In this document: in pieces, positions 16,090 to 24,114 of the stretch | Position numbering within the stretch: the stretch's first letter is position 1 | Layout of the letters: every line of letters begins with the position of its first letter | NCBI RefSeq assembly: GCF_000212735.1 | Contig: NC_015510.1 | Coordinates: 2,046,001 to 2,110,000 of the forward strand | From: Haliscomenobacter hydrossis DSM 1100 | GTDB taxonomy: Bacteria; Bacteroidota; Bacteroidia; Chitinophagales; Saprospiraceae | Reading direction: 5' to 3' | DNA: 64,000 bases | The notes under the pieces: model-generated | Database searches by the model: none | What the model saw: the letters and a program-made list of their open reading frames with translations, nothing else | What the model was told of the DNA's origin: nothing | Translations under genes and position numbers: made by a program

Positions 16090-17136
16090 TTATTGCTTCA
16101 AAAACGCAATCAATCCCGGGAAATAATGCTCCTGATCGTCCCACATGCACATGTGCCCGCCGTTGGGGCAAAGTACAAACTGGCCGTTCGGAAATTGCGT
16201 CGACATCCACTCCATGTATTCGGGGTCCATCGTATCGTGGCTGGCGGCAATGACGAGGGTTGGGGTTTTGATCTTGGGCAACTCCGCGCTAACATCCCAT
16301 TTTTCCAGCTTACCAGAAATGCCGAACTCGCTCGGCCCTTGCATGGACACGTAAATTTGTTGGTTCATTTTGGCAAAAGAACGGTTCGCTGCGTCTGGCC
16401 ATTCCGCAGCAGGCATACGCAGGATGTGTTTTTCATAAAAATTAGGCACCAGGAGTTCCATGTAACGCGGATTGCTGAAATCCTTGCGGGCTTCAATGTC
16501 GCGAATCTCCTGGAGCACTTTGGGATCCATCAGTTTGGACAACACCTTTTCGGCGTATTCCCCGTATTTGGGACAACTGGCCATCATGTTGCTGACGATT
16601 AAGCCCTTGATATTGTCCTGATATTTCAGGGCGTATTGCATGGCCAGAATACCACCCCAAGAGTGGCCGAGGAGGTAAAAGTTGTCCTTGTTCAGGTCCA
16701 GCGATACGCGGATTTGCTCCAGTTCCTCCACAAAACGGGGCAGGTTCCACAAGCTGGTATCGGCGGGGTTATCGGAATAAGCCGAACCCAACTGGTCCAG
16801 ATAGATGAATTCGATGCCTTCTTTGGGCAAAAAACTTTCAAAGGACTCAAAGTATTCATGGGTTCCACCTGGGCCGCCGTGCAGCAACAGCACTTTGATC
16901 TTCGGATTGTTGCCAAAACGTTTGGTCCAGACTTTGAACTCCCCTTTGGGTGTTTTGATGGGAATGAGGCGCACCCCGCCAGATTTGGGACTGGGTCCGG
17001 GGCTGGAAAAATAGTCTTCCAAATGCACATGATCCGCGGGCGGAGGAGGCGTCTGCTGGCAGGCGGTAAACGCGACAAGCAGGAGCAAAAAAGTCAAAAA
17101 TGGCATGGATTGGAGGGCAAATTGGTTGTTGAACAT
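16090..17136 (-). CDS. prolyl-aminopeptidase-like alpha/beta hydrolase lipoprotein
   Basis: 348 residues from ATG 17136; a start at M11 (17106, MPFLTFLLLLVAFTAC) would also give the lipobox F-T-A-C (Cys26). The hydrolase domain has oxyanion loop HGGPGG (86-91), nucleophile G-H-S-W-G-G (Ser159), the acid in A-S-H-D-T-M-D and the histidine in G-G-H-M-C-M-W. This arrangement fits the proline iminopeptidase (S33) family, which releases N-terminal proline or similar residues. It is membrane-anchored and probably periplasmic. It appears monocistronic. Confidence 0.88.
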   Translation of the reverse strand: MFNNQFALQSMPFLTFLLLLVAFTACQQTPPPPADHVHLEDYFSSPGPSPKSGGVRLIPIKTPKGEFKVWTKRFGNNPKIKVLLLHGGPGGTHEYFESFESFLPKEGIEFIYLDQLGSAYSDNPADTSLWNLPRFVEELEQIRVSLDLNKDNFYLLGHSWGGILAMQYALKYQDNIKGLIVSNMMASCPKYGEYAEKVLSKLMDPKVLQEIRDIEARKDFSNPRYMELLVPNFYEKHILRMPAAEWPDAANRSFAKMNQQIYVSMQGPSEFGISGKLEKWDVSAELPKIKTPTLVIAASHDTMDPEYMEWMSTQFPNGQFVLCPNGGHMCMWDDQEHYFPGLIAFLKQ

Positions 17137-17475
17137 GGTTTTTTATGTTAAATCTAAACATAAATATTCACATTGCCCATACCCGCAATAAGATCAATTC
17201 CCATGCACATTTATCTGAAAAATTTGACAAAGTGTTCTTATTGAAAGGAGTTATGCAGTTTGTATCGATTTTTTCGAACAATCCACATAACTCCTTTTTG
17301 ATCAACTGGATAATACTTAGAGCCTGATAAAAATTTGGTTGTTAAAAAAATGGGGGTAAGGCAATGGTACAGTGCTTCTTTCCCACTGGTAGGTTTCACT
17401 GTCCGAATGGTAAAAAATACCCTCTTCTGAGGGTGCTTTCTAAAGGATTTCTTCTTTCCTTGTAGTTTGGGTCAA
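17137..17475. other. gene-free stretch with hairpin and degenerate repeat
   Basis: 339 bp with no credible frame. It holds a perfect 12-bp stem AAAGGAGTTATG (17244-17255) / CATAACTCCTTT (17286-17297) with a 30-base loop, and GGTAGGTTTCACTGTCCGAA (from 17388), similar to 17901-17922. The sequence TTAGAGCCTGATAAAAATTT near 17318 resembles the end of some insertion sequences, but no transposase is near. Confidence 0.5.
17388..17410 (+). repeat. degenerate direct repeat, copy 1
   Basis: GGTAGGTTTCACTGTCCGAA (plus TGG) matches 17901-17922 at about 18 of 23 positions. The pair flanks the small lipoprotein gene. Confidence 0.5.
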
Positions 17476-17781
17476 TTAATAATCGTCTCTGATTACCTTG
17501 GTCTTCTCCACCGAAGCCGTATTTACGTTTTTCGCCTGTTTGCAGTACGGACAAAACGTAAGATTGGATTCAAACAGGTTTTCTTCAAAAAAAGTGGAAC
17601 GGGATTGGTCGATCACCGGACAGTCATCCCGGTGGTTGATGCCGGTGTTGGCGTGATGTGCTCCGACATGGTCGTGGAAATTGTCCAACGCTACACGTTG
17701 TTGCAAACCGCAACCTTGGATGGACAAAAAAAGTGCCAGCAGTACTAGAATGGATGTCGATGATTGATTTTGGGTTCTCAT
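17476..17781 (-). CDS. small lipoprotein with FFEE and CxYC motifs
   Basis: I choose ATG 17781 (M-R-T-Q-N-Q) because it opens a compact type II signal peptide, L-A-L-F-L-S-I-Q-G-C; ATG 17793 is four codons upstream. The mature part is about 75 residues: several His, then D-C-P-V-I-D-Q-S-R-S-T-F-F-E-E and T-F-C-P-Y-C-K-Q. This is the same arrangement as the frame at 15177-15398, so the two form a small paralogous family 2.2 kb apart. The Cys pair and His suggest metal binding or a disulphide. The function is unknown. Confidence 0.7.
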   Translation of the reverse strand: MRTQNQSSTSILVLLALFLSIQGCGLQQRVALDNFHDHVGAHHANTGINHRDDCPVIDQSRSTFFEENLFESNLTFCPYCKQAKNVNTASVEKTKVIRDDY

Positions 17782-17900
17782 GGCGTTGAGCATTTGCGGT
17801 GAATCGTAATGGATTTATTTGATCACCTGATACAAATGTGCAGGAGAAATGACTCCTTGCCTAGTACCATTGTCCGAATGGACGGATAGACTTTCCGGTT

Positions 17901-17922
17901 GGTAAGTTTTACTGCCCGAATG
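17901..17922 (+). repeat. degenerate direct repeat, copy 2
   Basis: GGTAAGTTTTACTGCCCGAA (plus TG) is the partner of 17388-17410. It overlaps the last codons of the kinase gene. A further partial copy, TTGTCCGAATGG, lies at 17870-17881. Confidence 0.5.
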
Positions 17923-19627
17923 AATGATTCAACCACTCCTCAGCAACGGGCAGTTCGTTCAAAGTCTCTTTGAGTTGGCTCAATAGGGTAGAAAGTTCGG
18001 TAAGGGGAGCCTCTTTCAGCGCAGCCTGCTCAAGTTGCTGTGCCAAAGCTGCCGCTTTTTTCAAACCCACAAATTCCAGTTGCGGCTTAAAACTGTGGGC
18101 AGTCTGGAACAAGGCCTTTTTGTCTTGTTCCACTAGCGCTTGTTCCAGTTTTTGGATTTCCAATGGGCACTGATGCAGGAATTTCTGAATGAAGTATTGC
18201 ATCTGTTCCACATCGCCATCAGTGAAATCACGCAGGAAACTCAAATCCAGCGGAGTATCCTGAATCTGAATGATCCGGTCAATTTCTTTCTTTTCCAGCG
18301 CGACATCGGCCTTTAGCCCCAAAGTTTCGGCCATCACCTGAGCCAGTTGATGGGGTTTAAAGGGTTTACCCAAATGACGGTCCATGCCTGACTCCAGGGC
18401 CTTTTCAATTTCTTCGGGCGTTGCCGAGGCCGTTAAAGCAATGATGGGTAGATCACGCTTCAGGCTGTCGTCAAATTCACGTATCCGGCGTGCGGCTTCT
18501 GTTCCCGACATTTCCGGCATTTGCATGTCCATCAAAATCACGTCGAAATTTTGGTTTTCAAGGGTTTCAATGGCTTCTTTCCCATTAACGGCCTCGGTAA
18601 TGCGGGCGTTTTCAAAATGCCGATGAATGGCTTCATAGGCAATTTCACGATTCAATTCATTGTCGTCAACCAATAGAATATTCAAAGAATGAGCAAAATA
18701 CAAGGCAGAAACATCCTGATTTTCCAGCTTCAATTCCTCGATTGCGGCCAGTGCAAAAGGCAGTTTCACCGTAAAAGTGGTGCCTACCCCCAGTGCACTC
18801 TCTACCTGGATATCCCCACCGTGCAGTTGTACCAGCTCCTGGGTTACGGTCAGGCCCAGTCCAGTGCCTCCATAACGGGCAACCATATCCTCTCCAGCCT
18901 GTTCAAAACTGTCAAACACAGCGGTAATTTTTTCAGCAGGAATGCCGATTCCCGTGTCAATGATGCGCAGAATCAGGGTCACCCAATTGGTAGCGGGATC
19001 GTCAGAGGTTCTTTCGATTGATTCAGCGCAGTCCATTTTGATCGTTACCGACCCTTTTTCGGTAAATTTGACCGCGTTGCCCGTCAGGTTCATCAAAATC
19101 TGATACAAGCGGGTGGGGTCGCCCCGTAGTGCTCCGGGAACATTTTTATGCACATCCAGCAATAAATTGATGCCCTTATTTTGAGCCCTCAAGGACAAAG
19201 ATTCCTGAACATCAGCAGCAACTTTTGCGGGTGAAAACGGAATTTTGCGCAGCTTGAGTTCACCTGCTTCCAGTTTACTCAATTCCAACACGGCATTCAC
19301 TACTTCGTCTAGGCGCTCGGTGGAATGATAAATCGAGGACAACCAGCGGCGCTGCTTTTCACTCAGGGATGTTTCTAACAATAAGTCTGTAAACCCGGCG
19401 ATGCCATGCAGGGGAGTGCGAATTTCATGGCTCATGTGGGCCAGGAAACGCTGTTTGAATTTTTCGCTTTGTTCGGCGCGCTCTTTTTGGGCAATAAGTT
19501 GGATTTGGGTGGCTTCAAGCTTAATCAAGGCCTGTTTGAATACATTCACGGCCCTCGATTTTTGCTGACTGTTGCGGTATAAAATGGCAGCAATCAAAAG
19601 AATAAAAAAGGAATAACCTACCCACAT
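17909..19627 (-). CDS. hybrid histidine kinase (HisKA-HATPase-REC-Hpt)
   Basis: The start at 19627 (MWVGYSFFILLIAAILY) places one membrane helix first and lies 11 bp after the regulator stop; a longer frame to 19690 overlaps that gene. 572 residues: helix 3-18, coiled coil to about 58, HisKA with phospho-acceptor His67 (A-H-M-S-H-E-I-R-T-P-L), HATPase boxes N184 and D-T-G-I-G-I-P (224-230) and G-G-T-G-L-G-L (253-259), receiver with Asp367 (V-I-L-M-D-M-Q-M-P) and Lys421, and an Hpt-like domain with His511 (T-A-H-S-F-K-P). There is no periplasmic sensor domain, so the signal is probably sensed by the membrane segment or a partner. It forms an operon with the LytTR regulator. Confidence 0.9.
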   Translation of the reverse strand: MWVGYSFFILLIAAILYRNSQQKSRAVNVFKQALIKLEATQIQLIAQKERAEQSEKFKQRFLAHMSHEIRTPLHGIAGFTDLLLETSLSEKQRRWLSSIYHSTERLDEVVNAVLELSKLEAGELKLRKIPFSPAKVAADVQESLSLRAQNKGINLLLDVHKNVPGALRGDPTRLYQILMNLTGNAVKFTEKGSVTIKMDCAESIERTSDDPATNWVTLILRIIDTGIGIPAEKITAVFDSFEQAGEDMVARYGGTGLGLTVTQELVQLHGGDIQVESALGVGTTFTVKLPFALAAIEELKLENQDVSALYFAHSLNILLVDDNELNREIAYEAIHRHFENARITEAVNGKEAIETLENQNFDVILMDMQMPEMSGTEAARRIREFDDSLKRDLPIIALTASATPEEIEKALESGMDRHLGKPFKPHQLAQVMAETLGLKADVALEKKEIDRIIQIQDTPLDLSFLRDFTDGDVEQMQYFIQKFLHQCPLEIQKLEQALVEQDKKALFQTAHSFKPQLEFVGLKKAAALAQQLEQAALKEAPLTELSTLLSQLKETLNELPVAEEWLNHSFGQ

Positions 19628-19637
19628 AAACCTTGGT

Positions 19638-20387
19638 TTAAAATTTCGAAAACAATTCCAAAAAGTCATCCTTCCGGTTGCGAGCCACACTCACTGTAGC
19701 CCCATCGTCCATCACCACATAACCACCTTCAGAGCGCACAAACTGGCGGATGTGGTTCATGTTGATGAGGTGAGAATTGTGTACCCGGTAAAAATTTTGG
19801 CCTTCCAGAATTTCCTCCAATTGCCCCATGGGCTTGGACACCATGAGTTTTTCACCCCCCAGCAGGGTTACCATGGTGTACATGCGGTCGCTTTCACAGC
19901 GTACGATGTCGTGGATTTTTTTGAACACCAAACCTTCTGCGGTAGTCAGGGCTATTTTTTCGGGCAGTGCAGCTTTGGTTTTCCCGTTTTGAGCCAGCTG
20001 GTTGACCTGTTCACGCAGCATCCGGGCTGGATTGTTTTGCGCGCGATTAATTGCGGCCAGGAGTTCTTCGCGGCTGATGGGTTTTTGGAGGTAGTCTACG
20101 GCGCTGTAGCGAATGGCTTTGATGGCATATTGCTCGTGCGCGGTCGTGAATACAACCTGAAAATCAATGGAGTCGGTACGTTCAAGCATTTCAAAAGCGG
20201 TCATGTCGCCCAGTTCAATGTCCAGAAAGACCAGATCGGGCTGATGCTCGGCAATGGCACTGATGCCTGCTTTGCCGGAATTGGCACAAGCCAGTAGCAC
20301 AACGGTTTCGGAGCAGTATTTGGTCAACAGAAACTGGAGTTTTTCTGTCGCGTCGGCATTGTCTTCGATGAGGAGGGTTTTCAACAT
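19638..20387 (-). CDS. LytTR-type response regulator
   Basis: A 249-residue regulator. The receiver domain (1-120) has acidic D-N at 9-10, phospho-acceptor Asp56 in L-V-F-L-D-I-E-L and K-P at Y-L-Q-K-P-I. The C-terminal LytTR DNA-binding domain (about 145-249) includes R-C-E-S-D-R-M-Y-T-M-V and FYRVHNSHLINMNHIRQFVR. LytTR regulators bind short direct repeats upstream of target genes, often for extracellular or cell-wall functions. It is upstream of the hybrid kinase by 10 bp, so the two are cotranscribed. Confidence 0.93.
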   Translation of the reverse strand: MLKTLLIEDNADATEKLQFLLTKYCSETVVLLACANSGKAGISAIAEHQPDLVFLDIELGDMTAFEMLERTDSIDFQVVFTTAHEQYAIKAIRYSAVDYLQKPISREELLAAINRAQNNPARMLREQVNQLAQNGKTKAALPEKIALTTAEGLVFKKIHDIVRCESDRMYTMVTLLGGEKLMVSKPMGQLEEILEGQNFYRVHNSHLINMNHIRQFVRSEGGYVVMDDGATVSVARNRKDDFLELFSKF

Positions 20388-20452
20388 GGCATTGTTATTT
20401 CAAAATGCTTACTACAAAACTATTTCCATTGCCAATTTACTGTGTTTTTCAA

Positions 20453-20460
20453 CAAATATA
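20453..20460 (-). promoter_or_regulatory. candidate -7 element of the LytTR-kinase operon
   Basis: On the minus strand TATATTTG matches TAnnTTTG and lies 66 bp upstream of the regulator ATG. Just before it is a small palindrome CACTAA-acaaaa-TTAGTG (20466-20483) that overlaps the stop of the upstream gene. No clear -33 was seen. Confidence 0.4.
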
Positions 20461-20477
20461 TAATCCACTAATTTTGT

Positions 20478-21632
20478 TTAGTGTTGTACGACCAAAGGTA
20501 CTGTTTCCAGCCGATCCGCCGTACTCAGCACCAGCGTATACATGCCATTTGGCAAGTCGTGTCCAGGTATCTGCCAGCGCATTTTTTGCTGCTGAACGAC
20601 CTGTACCTGGCTGGCTTTTAGCCTACGCCCCAATGCATCGTGTATTTCGATGCGGAGCTGCCCGGAAATGAGCGGGACAAAACTAAGTTGGATTTCCTCA
20701 TCGACTGGATTGGGGATTACCTGCAACTGAGCAGTTGGTGGTTGTACTTCGCGTACGGGCACCGTGGCCCTGGGTGGAGCTTTGAAGCGCACGCTGGTAA
20801 TCTGGTTTTGTGCGGTGTTGAAATTGAGCTGAGCAATAATTTCTTTGGTGGTATTGTTGAAGAAATGATGGCTGACCAGTGTATCAACGCCCAGCACGGA
20901 GGCAAAAGAGGCGTTCTGGTTCACGATCAAATCTGTCGCATCCAGCCAGCCCAAAAAAGTATGAACGTCTATCCTGGTAGAGATGTATTCGGTACGTTTT
21001 TCCCGCAACACGTTGTATTGGGCAAACGGCAACTTCAGGGTACCAAAGGCATCTACCACATCGTTGCGTGAAAAAGCCAGGCGAACGCGGATGGAGTCAA
21101 TTAAGGTTGCACTGGTGGGAAGATTTTTTTTGACAACCTCCGGCAGCTCACCCACCGCAAATCCCTGAATTATAGCAGTGTTGGCAACCTTGATGTCGAA
21201 AAAATTCATTGGAGAACGGCGTTCGGTATAGGCGGGAAGCAACTTAAACCGGGCGTTCAAACCCAATCCAAAGGGGTCTACGCCCGCATAGCCCATGTTC
21301 TCAACATGGGTATTGGTGACATTGAAATAGGTTTCCCTGATCGCATCTACCACAACCAGTTCGGCACCAGGATATGCGCTGGCATTTTTACCCACACTTG
21401 CAGCTCGAAATACCTGACTGGATACAGAACGAGCAACTAAATTGCTTAAATCTCAGGTTTGCGGGCCGCCCGGCGGGGTAAAAAGGCTTTGCACATCAAG
21501 GGCAGGCCGATCATCAACAGCGTAACGCAAGGTATCGTTGGCTGTTGGAAAGGTTGTGGCGGTAACAGAGATTTGGGCCAAACAAAACTGGGCAATGGCC
21601 AGGAATAAAAGGGTGTTGAATAGCTGTCTCAT
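20478..21632 (-). pseudogene. T9SS-secreted protein interrupted by one in-frame TGA
   Basis: The intact reading frame runs from ATG 21632 (signal peptide MRQLFNTLLFLAIAQFCLAQ) to 20480, 384 codons, with one TGA at codon 60 (21453-21455). The context is G-G-P-Q-T-[stop]-D-L-S-N-L, where secreted Bacteroidota proteins usually have T-W-D-x-S; TGG to TGA is a single change. Downstream, the frame stays open and ends in a T9SS type A sorting domain (IPNPVDEEIQLSFV... L-P-N-G-M-Y-T-L-V). The middle is a beta-rich region with no family I recognise. Either a recent nonsense mutation or a sequencing error; restart at GTG 21395 would lack a signal peptide. Confidence 0.85.
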
Positions 21633-21671
21633 AGTGTAGGAGGGTTTTTAGGTAAATTGCTTAGAGCATGT

Positions 21672-22337
21672 TTAATTGGATTTGACGGTAATCAATAGCT
21701 CGCTGTCAAAAACTGCCGCTGGCGAAATGACGGTTTCATTGAGGGGTATCCGGTCCCCGTACCGTTCTTTCATTTTCTTTTTCACTACTTCGGAACTCAA
21801 ATCAAAACTACTCAGTTTTCCGAGTTTCCCAATTTCAATTCCTGTCGCACGCTGGTACACTTTCCAGATCAGTTCGGAACAATAGATTCTGTCGTCCGAC
21901 CATTCAAAGGTCAGGTCGTAGTTTTTTCCTTTGAATCCATCACCCACCTGTTTCATTTTCCGCAAGACGCTTGGAGTTAATACCTGTGCAGCATTTTTTA
22001 GCCGTTTGACTACGTATTTTCCTGCCTTACCCCTTGCAATCCATTGCTCAAGGGGGGTGTATTTTACGGGCTGAATGGCTTCAAAAACAAAATATTTTTC
22101 GCCTTCCTGATAAATGATGCCACAATGTGAATATTGGGATTTGGTGGCCAACTGAATGGCCTGGCTCTGGCTGGATTGGGAGGTTTGAAAAATGAGGTCA
22201 CCGTTTTTGAGGGGCGCATTTTGAAAGAAGGACGCTTTGGGGGGGAAAACTACAGCCAGGGCACCATTTTTTTCTGCAAACATGCCGCAGAAGATCGTCA
22301 AGGCCATAAAGGAGAACAGCAGTGCAGATTTATTCAT
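21672..22337 (-). CDS. YiiX-like permuted papain-fold enzyme
   Basis: A 221-residue protein with an N-terminal signal/anchor (KSALLFSFMALTIFCGMFA). The YiiX/YebB (PF05708-like) pattern is present: L-K-N-G-D-L-I-F-Q, then K-S-Q-Y-S-H-C-G-I-I with His71, and D-R-I-Y-C-S-E-L-I-W-K-V-Y with the catalytic Cys near 153. This is a circularly permuted NlpC/P60 fold; members act on lipids or amide bonds at the membrane. It is 48 bp downstream of the AraC-type regulator on the same strand, so probably its operon partner. Confidence 0.83.
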   Translation of the reverse strand: MNKSALLFSFMALTIFCGMFAEKNGALAVVFPPKASFFQNAPLKNGDLIFQTSQSSQSQAIQLATKSQYSHCGIIYQEGEKYFVFEAIQPVKYTPLEQWIARGKAGKYVVKRLKNAAQVLTPSVLRKMKQVGDGFKGKNYDLTFEWSDDRIYCSELIWKVYQRATGIEIGKLGKLSSFDLSSEVVKKKMKERYGDRIPLNETVISPAAVFDSELLITVKSN

Positions 22338-22385
22338 GTTTGTTGCGGTTTTAGGTGCGGCGCAAATTGCTTTACAACGAACGTT

Positions 22386-23549
22386 TTACGGCTGTGTTTT
22401 GGTGCCAAAGGTGGAGGGCAACTGCCCGGTGGCTTTTTTAACCGCCCGATTAAAGGTGGATTTGGAATTAAACCCACATTCAAAAGCAAGGGCCAGGAGG
22501 GTATAATGGCTAAGCTTGGGATCATTGATTTTTTTCTGAAAATCAGCAACGCGGTAGGCATTGATGAAATCGTTGAAATTTTTTTGAAAACCAGTGTTGA
22601 TCACACAAGAAATCCAGGAGTTGTGGGAGTGTAGTTTTTCTGCCAGGTCACTCAAAGTGAGTTCGGGATTGAGGTATAACTTTTCACTTTGCATGACGGC
22701 TTCCACCTTTTTGCACCAGACTTGCACTTCGTTGGGGTCTGTCTTTTCTGTTTTTTTTGTGCTTGCATCTGGATGGTTTGGCGCTGCATCGGAGCCAGAT
22801 AGTTGATTGGTATCAAAAGTTAGCCGATGTGGCTGGACCTGGATATAGCCGTTAAAACTGATGTAACAGATGTTGAATGCGACGATGGCTCGCAAAATCC
22901 AGTCCTCCTGATAAGAAAGGGGCATGAACAAACCCAGTAAGAACAAAACAATGGCTGCTAAAACGCTGACCACCACCAAAGCCAAAAAATGCTGGTACCA
23001 GCCCAGGCGAATGGTCTCAATGTCGGAGCGCTCGGTGGGCAACCAGCGGCAGTAACGCTGATACAAGCGCAGAGATGAAACCATGTAAACCACCAGTGAC
23101 ACATTTTCGGCAATCCTATGCCAGGTGTTTAAGTGAAATGGATTGTGGACTTTTTTTGCCCACCAATCTACCCCTTCTTTTCCGCTAAGAAAAACCAGCA
23201 GGTGGTAGAAAAAATAAAGGAGGTAGGGCAGGAAGTGCCAGTAATCCCTGGTCTGAAATTTAAACTGAACATTGGTTTGGCTTTTCAGGTAAAAATAAAT
23301 CAGGGGCCCAATGAGCAAACCCGTATCCTGGGGAAAAAACCACCAATCTTGTCCCAAAATGTAAATGCCCATGAACCCGAGCATCGAAGGAAGATTGGTG
23401 ATGCATAAGGCCAGAATCAGCCCCGCCAGCCAAAAATCGGAGGCACGCTCATCCGCGAGGCCCCTTTTGCAGAATTGGTACACATAAAAAAGCCCTTGCA
23501 GAAAGGCAAAAAGCAGTACAAAGGCGTATAAATTCAATTGGTAATCCAT
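22386..23549 (-). CDS. membrane-anchored AraC-family regulator
   Basis: 387 residues. The first about 240 form six or seven membrane helices (LNLYAFVLLFAFLQGLFYVY, L-L-I-G-P-L-I-Y-F-Y-L and others). A linker follows, then an AraC/XylS double HTH (about 285-385): L-S-D-L-A-E-K-L-H-S-H-N-S-W-I-S, and LALAFECGFNSKSTFNRAVK. This architecture is common in Bacteroidota; the membrane part is thought to sense a signal. The likely targets are itself and the YiiX-like gene downstream. Confidence 0.9.
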   Translation of the reverse strand: MDYQLNLYAFVLLFAFLQGLFYVYQFCKRGLADERASDFWLAGLILALCITNLPSMLGFMGIYILGQDWWFFPQDTGLLIGPLIYFYLKSQTNVQFKFQTRDYWHFLPYLLYFFYHLLVFLSGKEGVDWWAKKVHNPFHLNTWHRIAENVSLVVYMVSSLRLYQRYCRWLPTERSDIETIRLGWYQHFLALVVVSVLAAIVLFLLGLFMPLSYQEDWILRAIVAFNICYISFNGYIQVQPHRLTFDTNQLSGSDAAPNHPDASTKKTEKTDPNEVQVWCKKVEAVMQSEKLYLNPELTLSDLAEKLHSHNSWISCVINTGFQKNFNDFINAYRVADFQKKINDPKLSHYTLLALAFECGFNSKSTFNRAVKKATGQLPSTFGTKTQP

Positions 23550-23552
23550 GTT

Positions 23553-23601
23553 GTTGTTGCCCTCCGGGTTTTATCCTTAGAGACGAAACCCGGAGCAGCA
23601 A
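23553..23601 (-). terminator. GC-rich hairpin between lipoprotein stop and AraC gene start
   Basis: CTCCGGGTTT (23562-23571) pairs with AAACCCGGAG (23586-23595); flanking GTTGTTGC/GCAGCAAC extends the stem with few mismatches. It may end the upstream gene or act in the 5' leader of the regulator. Confidence 0.5.
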
Positions 23602-23619
23602 CAAAGGTTTGGAAACAAG

Positions 23620-23985
23620 CTAATTTTTATACCCCATTGAAAGCCCGGTATCACCATGAACTTTCAGTTCCACATTGGCATTTTCGTTGAACTGATTGGC
23701 AATGACTACTGCCGTGTTTCGGTCTACTTTCAGGCTCGCTTTTTGATTTGGCTGCACCACCAGGGGGGAATGCGTTCCGCCATTAACAGGCGCCAAGTGG
23801 ATGTTGAGCGGATTGGGCGAAATGTTTTTCAAATCGACACTAAAAGCTCCATGTTGGTTATTGCCCAGCACAAAACTATTTTGTGGGCCAATAGTGGTAG
23901 TGGAAGTCAAAGAGCCAAAAATGCCACAGGAAACCATAAAAAATGCACTAAAACCACAGAACAGGGTGATGATGATCTTTTTCAT
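23620..23985 (-). CDS. small lipoprotein, beta-sandwich, unknown
   Basis: The start at 23985 gives MKKIIITLFCGFSAFFMVSC, a type II signal with lipobox M-V-S-C; the longer frame to 24102 is not credible. The mature part is about 100 residues, all beta, with N-I-S-P-N-P-L-N-I-H-L-A-P-V-N-G-G and T-A-V-V-I-A-N. No named family is recognised. The pattern suggests a small Ig-like fold. It follows a serine hydrolase gene by about 130 bp on the same strand. Confidence 0.7.
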   Translation of the reverse strand: MKKIIITLFCGFSAFFMVSCGIFGSLTSTTTIGPQNSFVLGNNQHGAFSVDLKNISPNPLNIHLAPVNGGTHSPLVVQPNQKASLKVDRNTAVVIANQFNENANVELKVHGDTGLSMGYKN

Positions 23986-24114
23986 AAATGGATGGATTAA
24001 AATGGATAAAAAATGATTGTGCCACAAAATTCCATCCTGTTGCTGGCCCAGTCGCTTCAAAATATGATTTGACACCTGACAAAAAAGAATATCCATATTC
24101 ACAAAAGACTGGGG

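Noticed and set aside
15385..16602. A 405-codon plus-strand open frame.
   Set aside because: It covers, in antisense, the DJ-1 gene and part of the prolyl-aminopeptidase-like gene, both with full catalytic motifs.
17318..17345. TTAGAGCCTGATAAAAATTT as the end of an insertion sequence.
   Set aside because: Only one weak end-like sequence was seen; there is no transposase, no matching opposite end and no target duplication.
21453..21455. The in-frame TGA as a selenocysteine codon.
   Set aside because: The position fits a conserved Trp in a structural context, not a redox site, and no selenoprotein family is recognised here.
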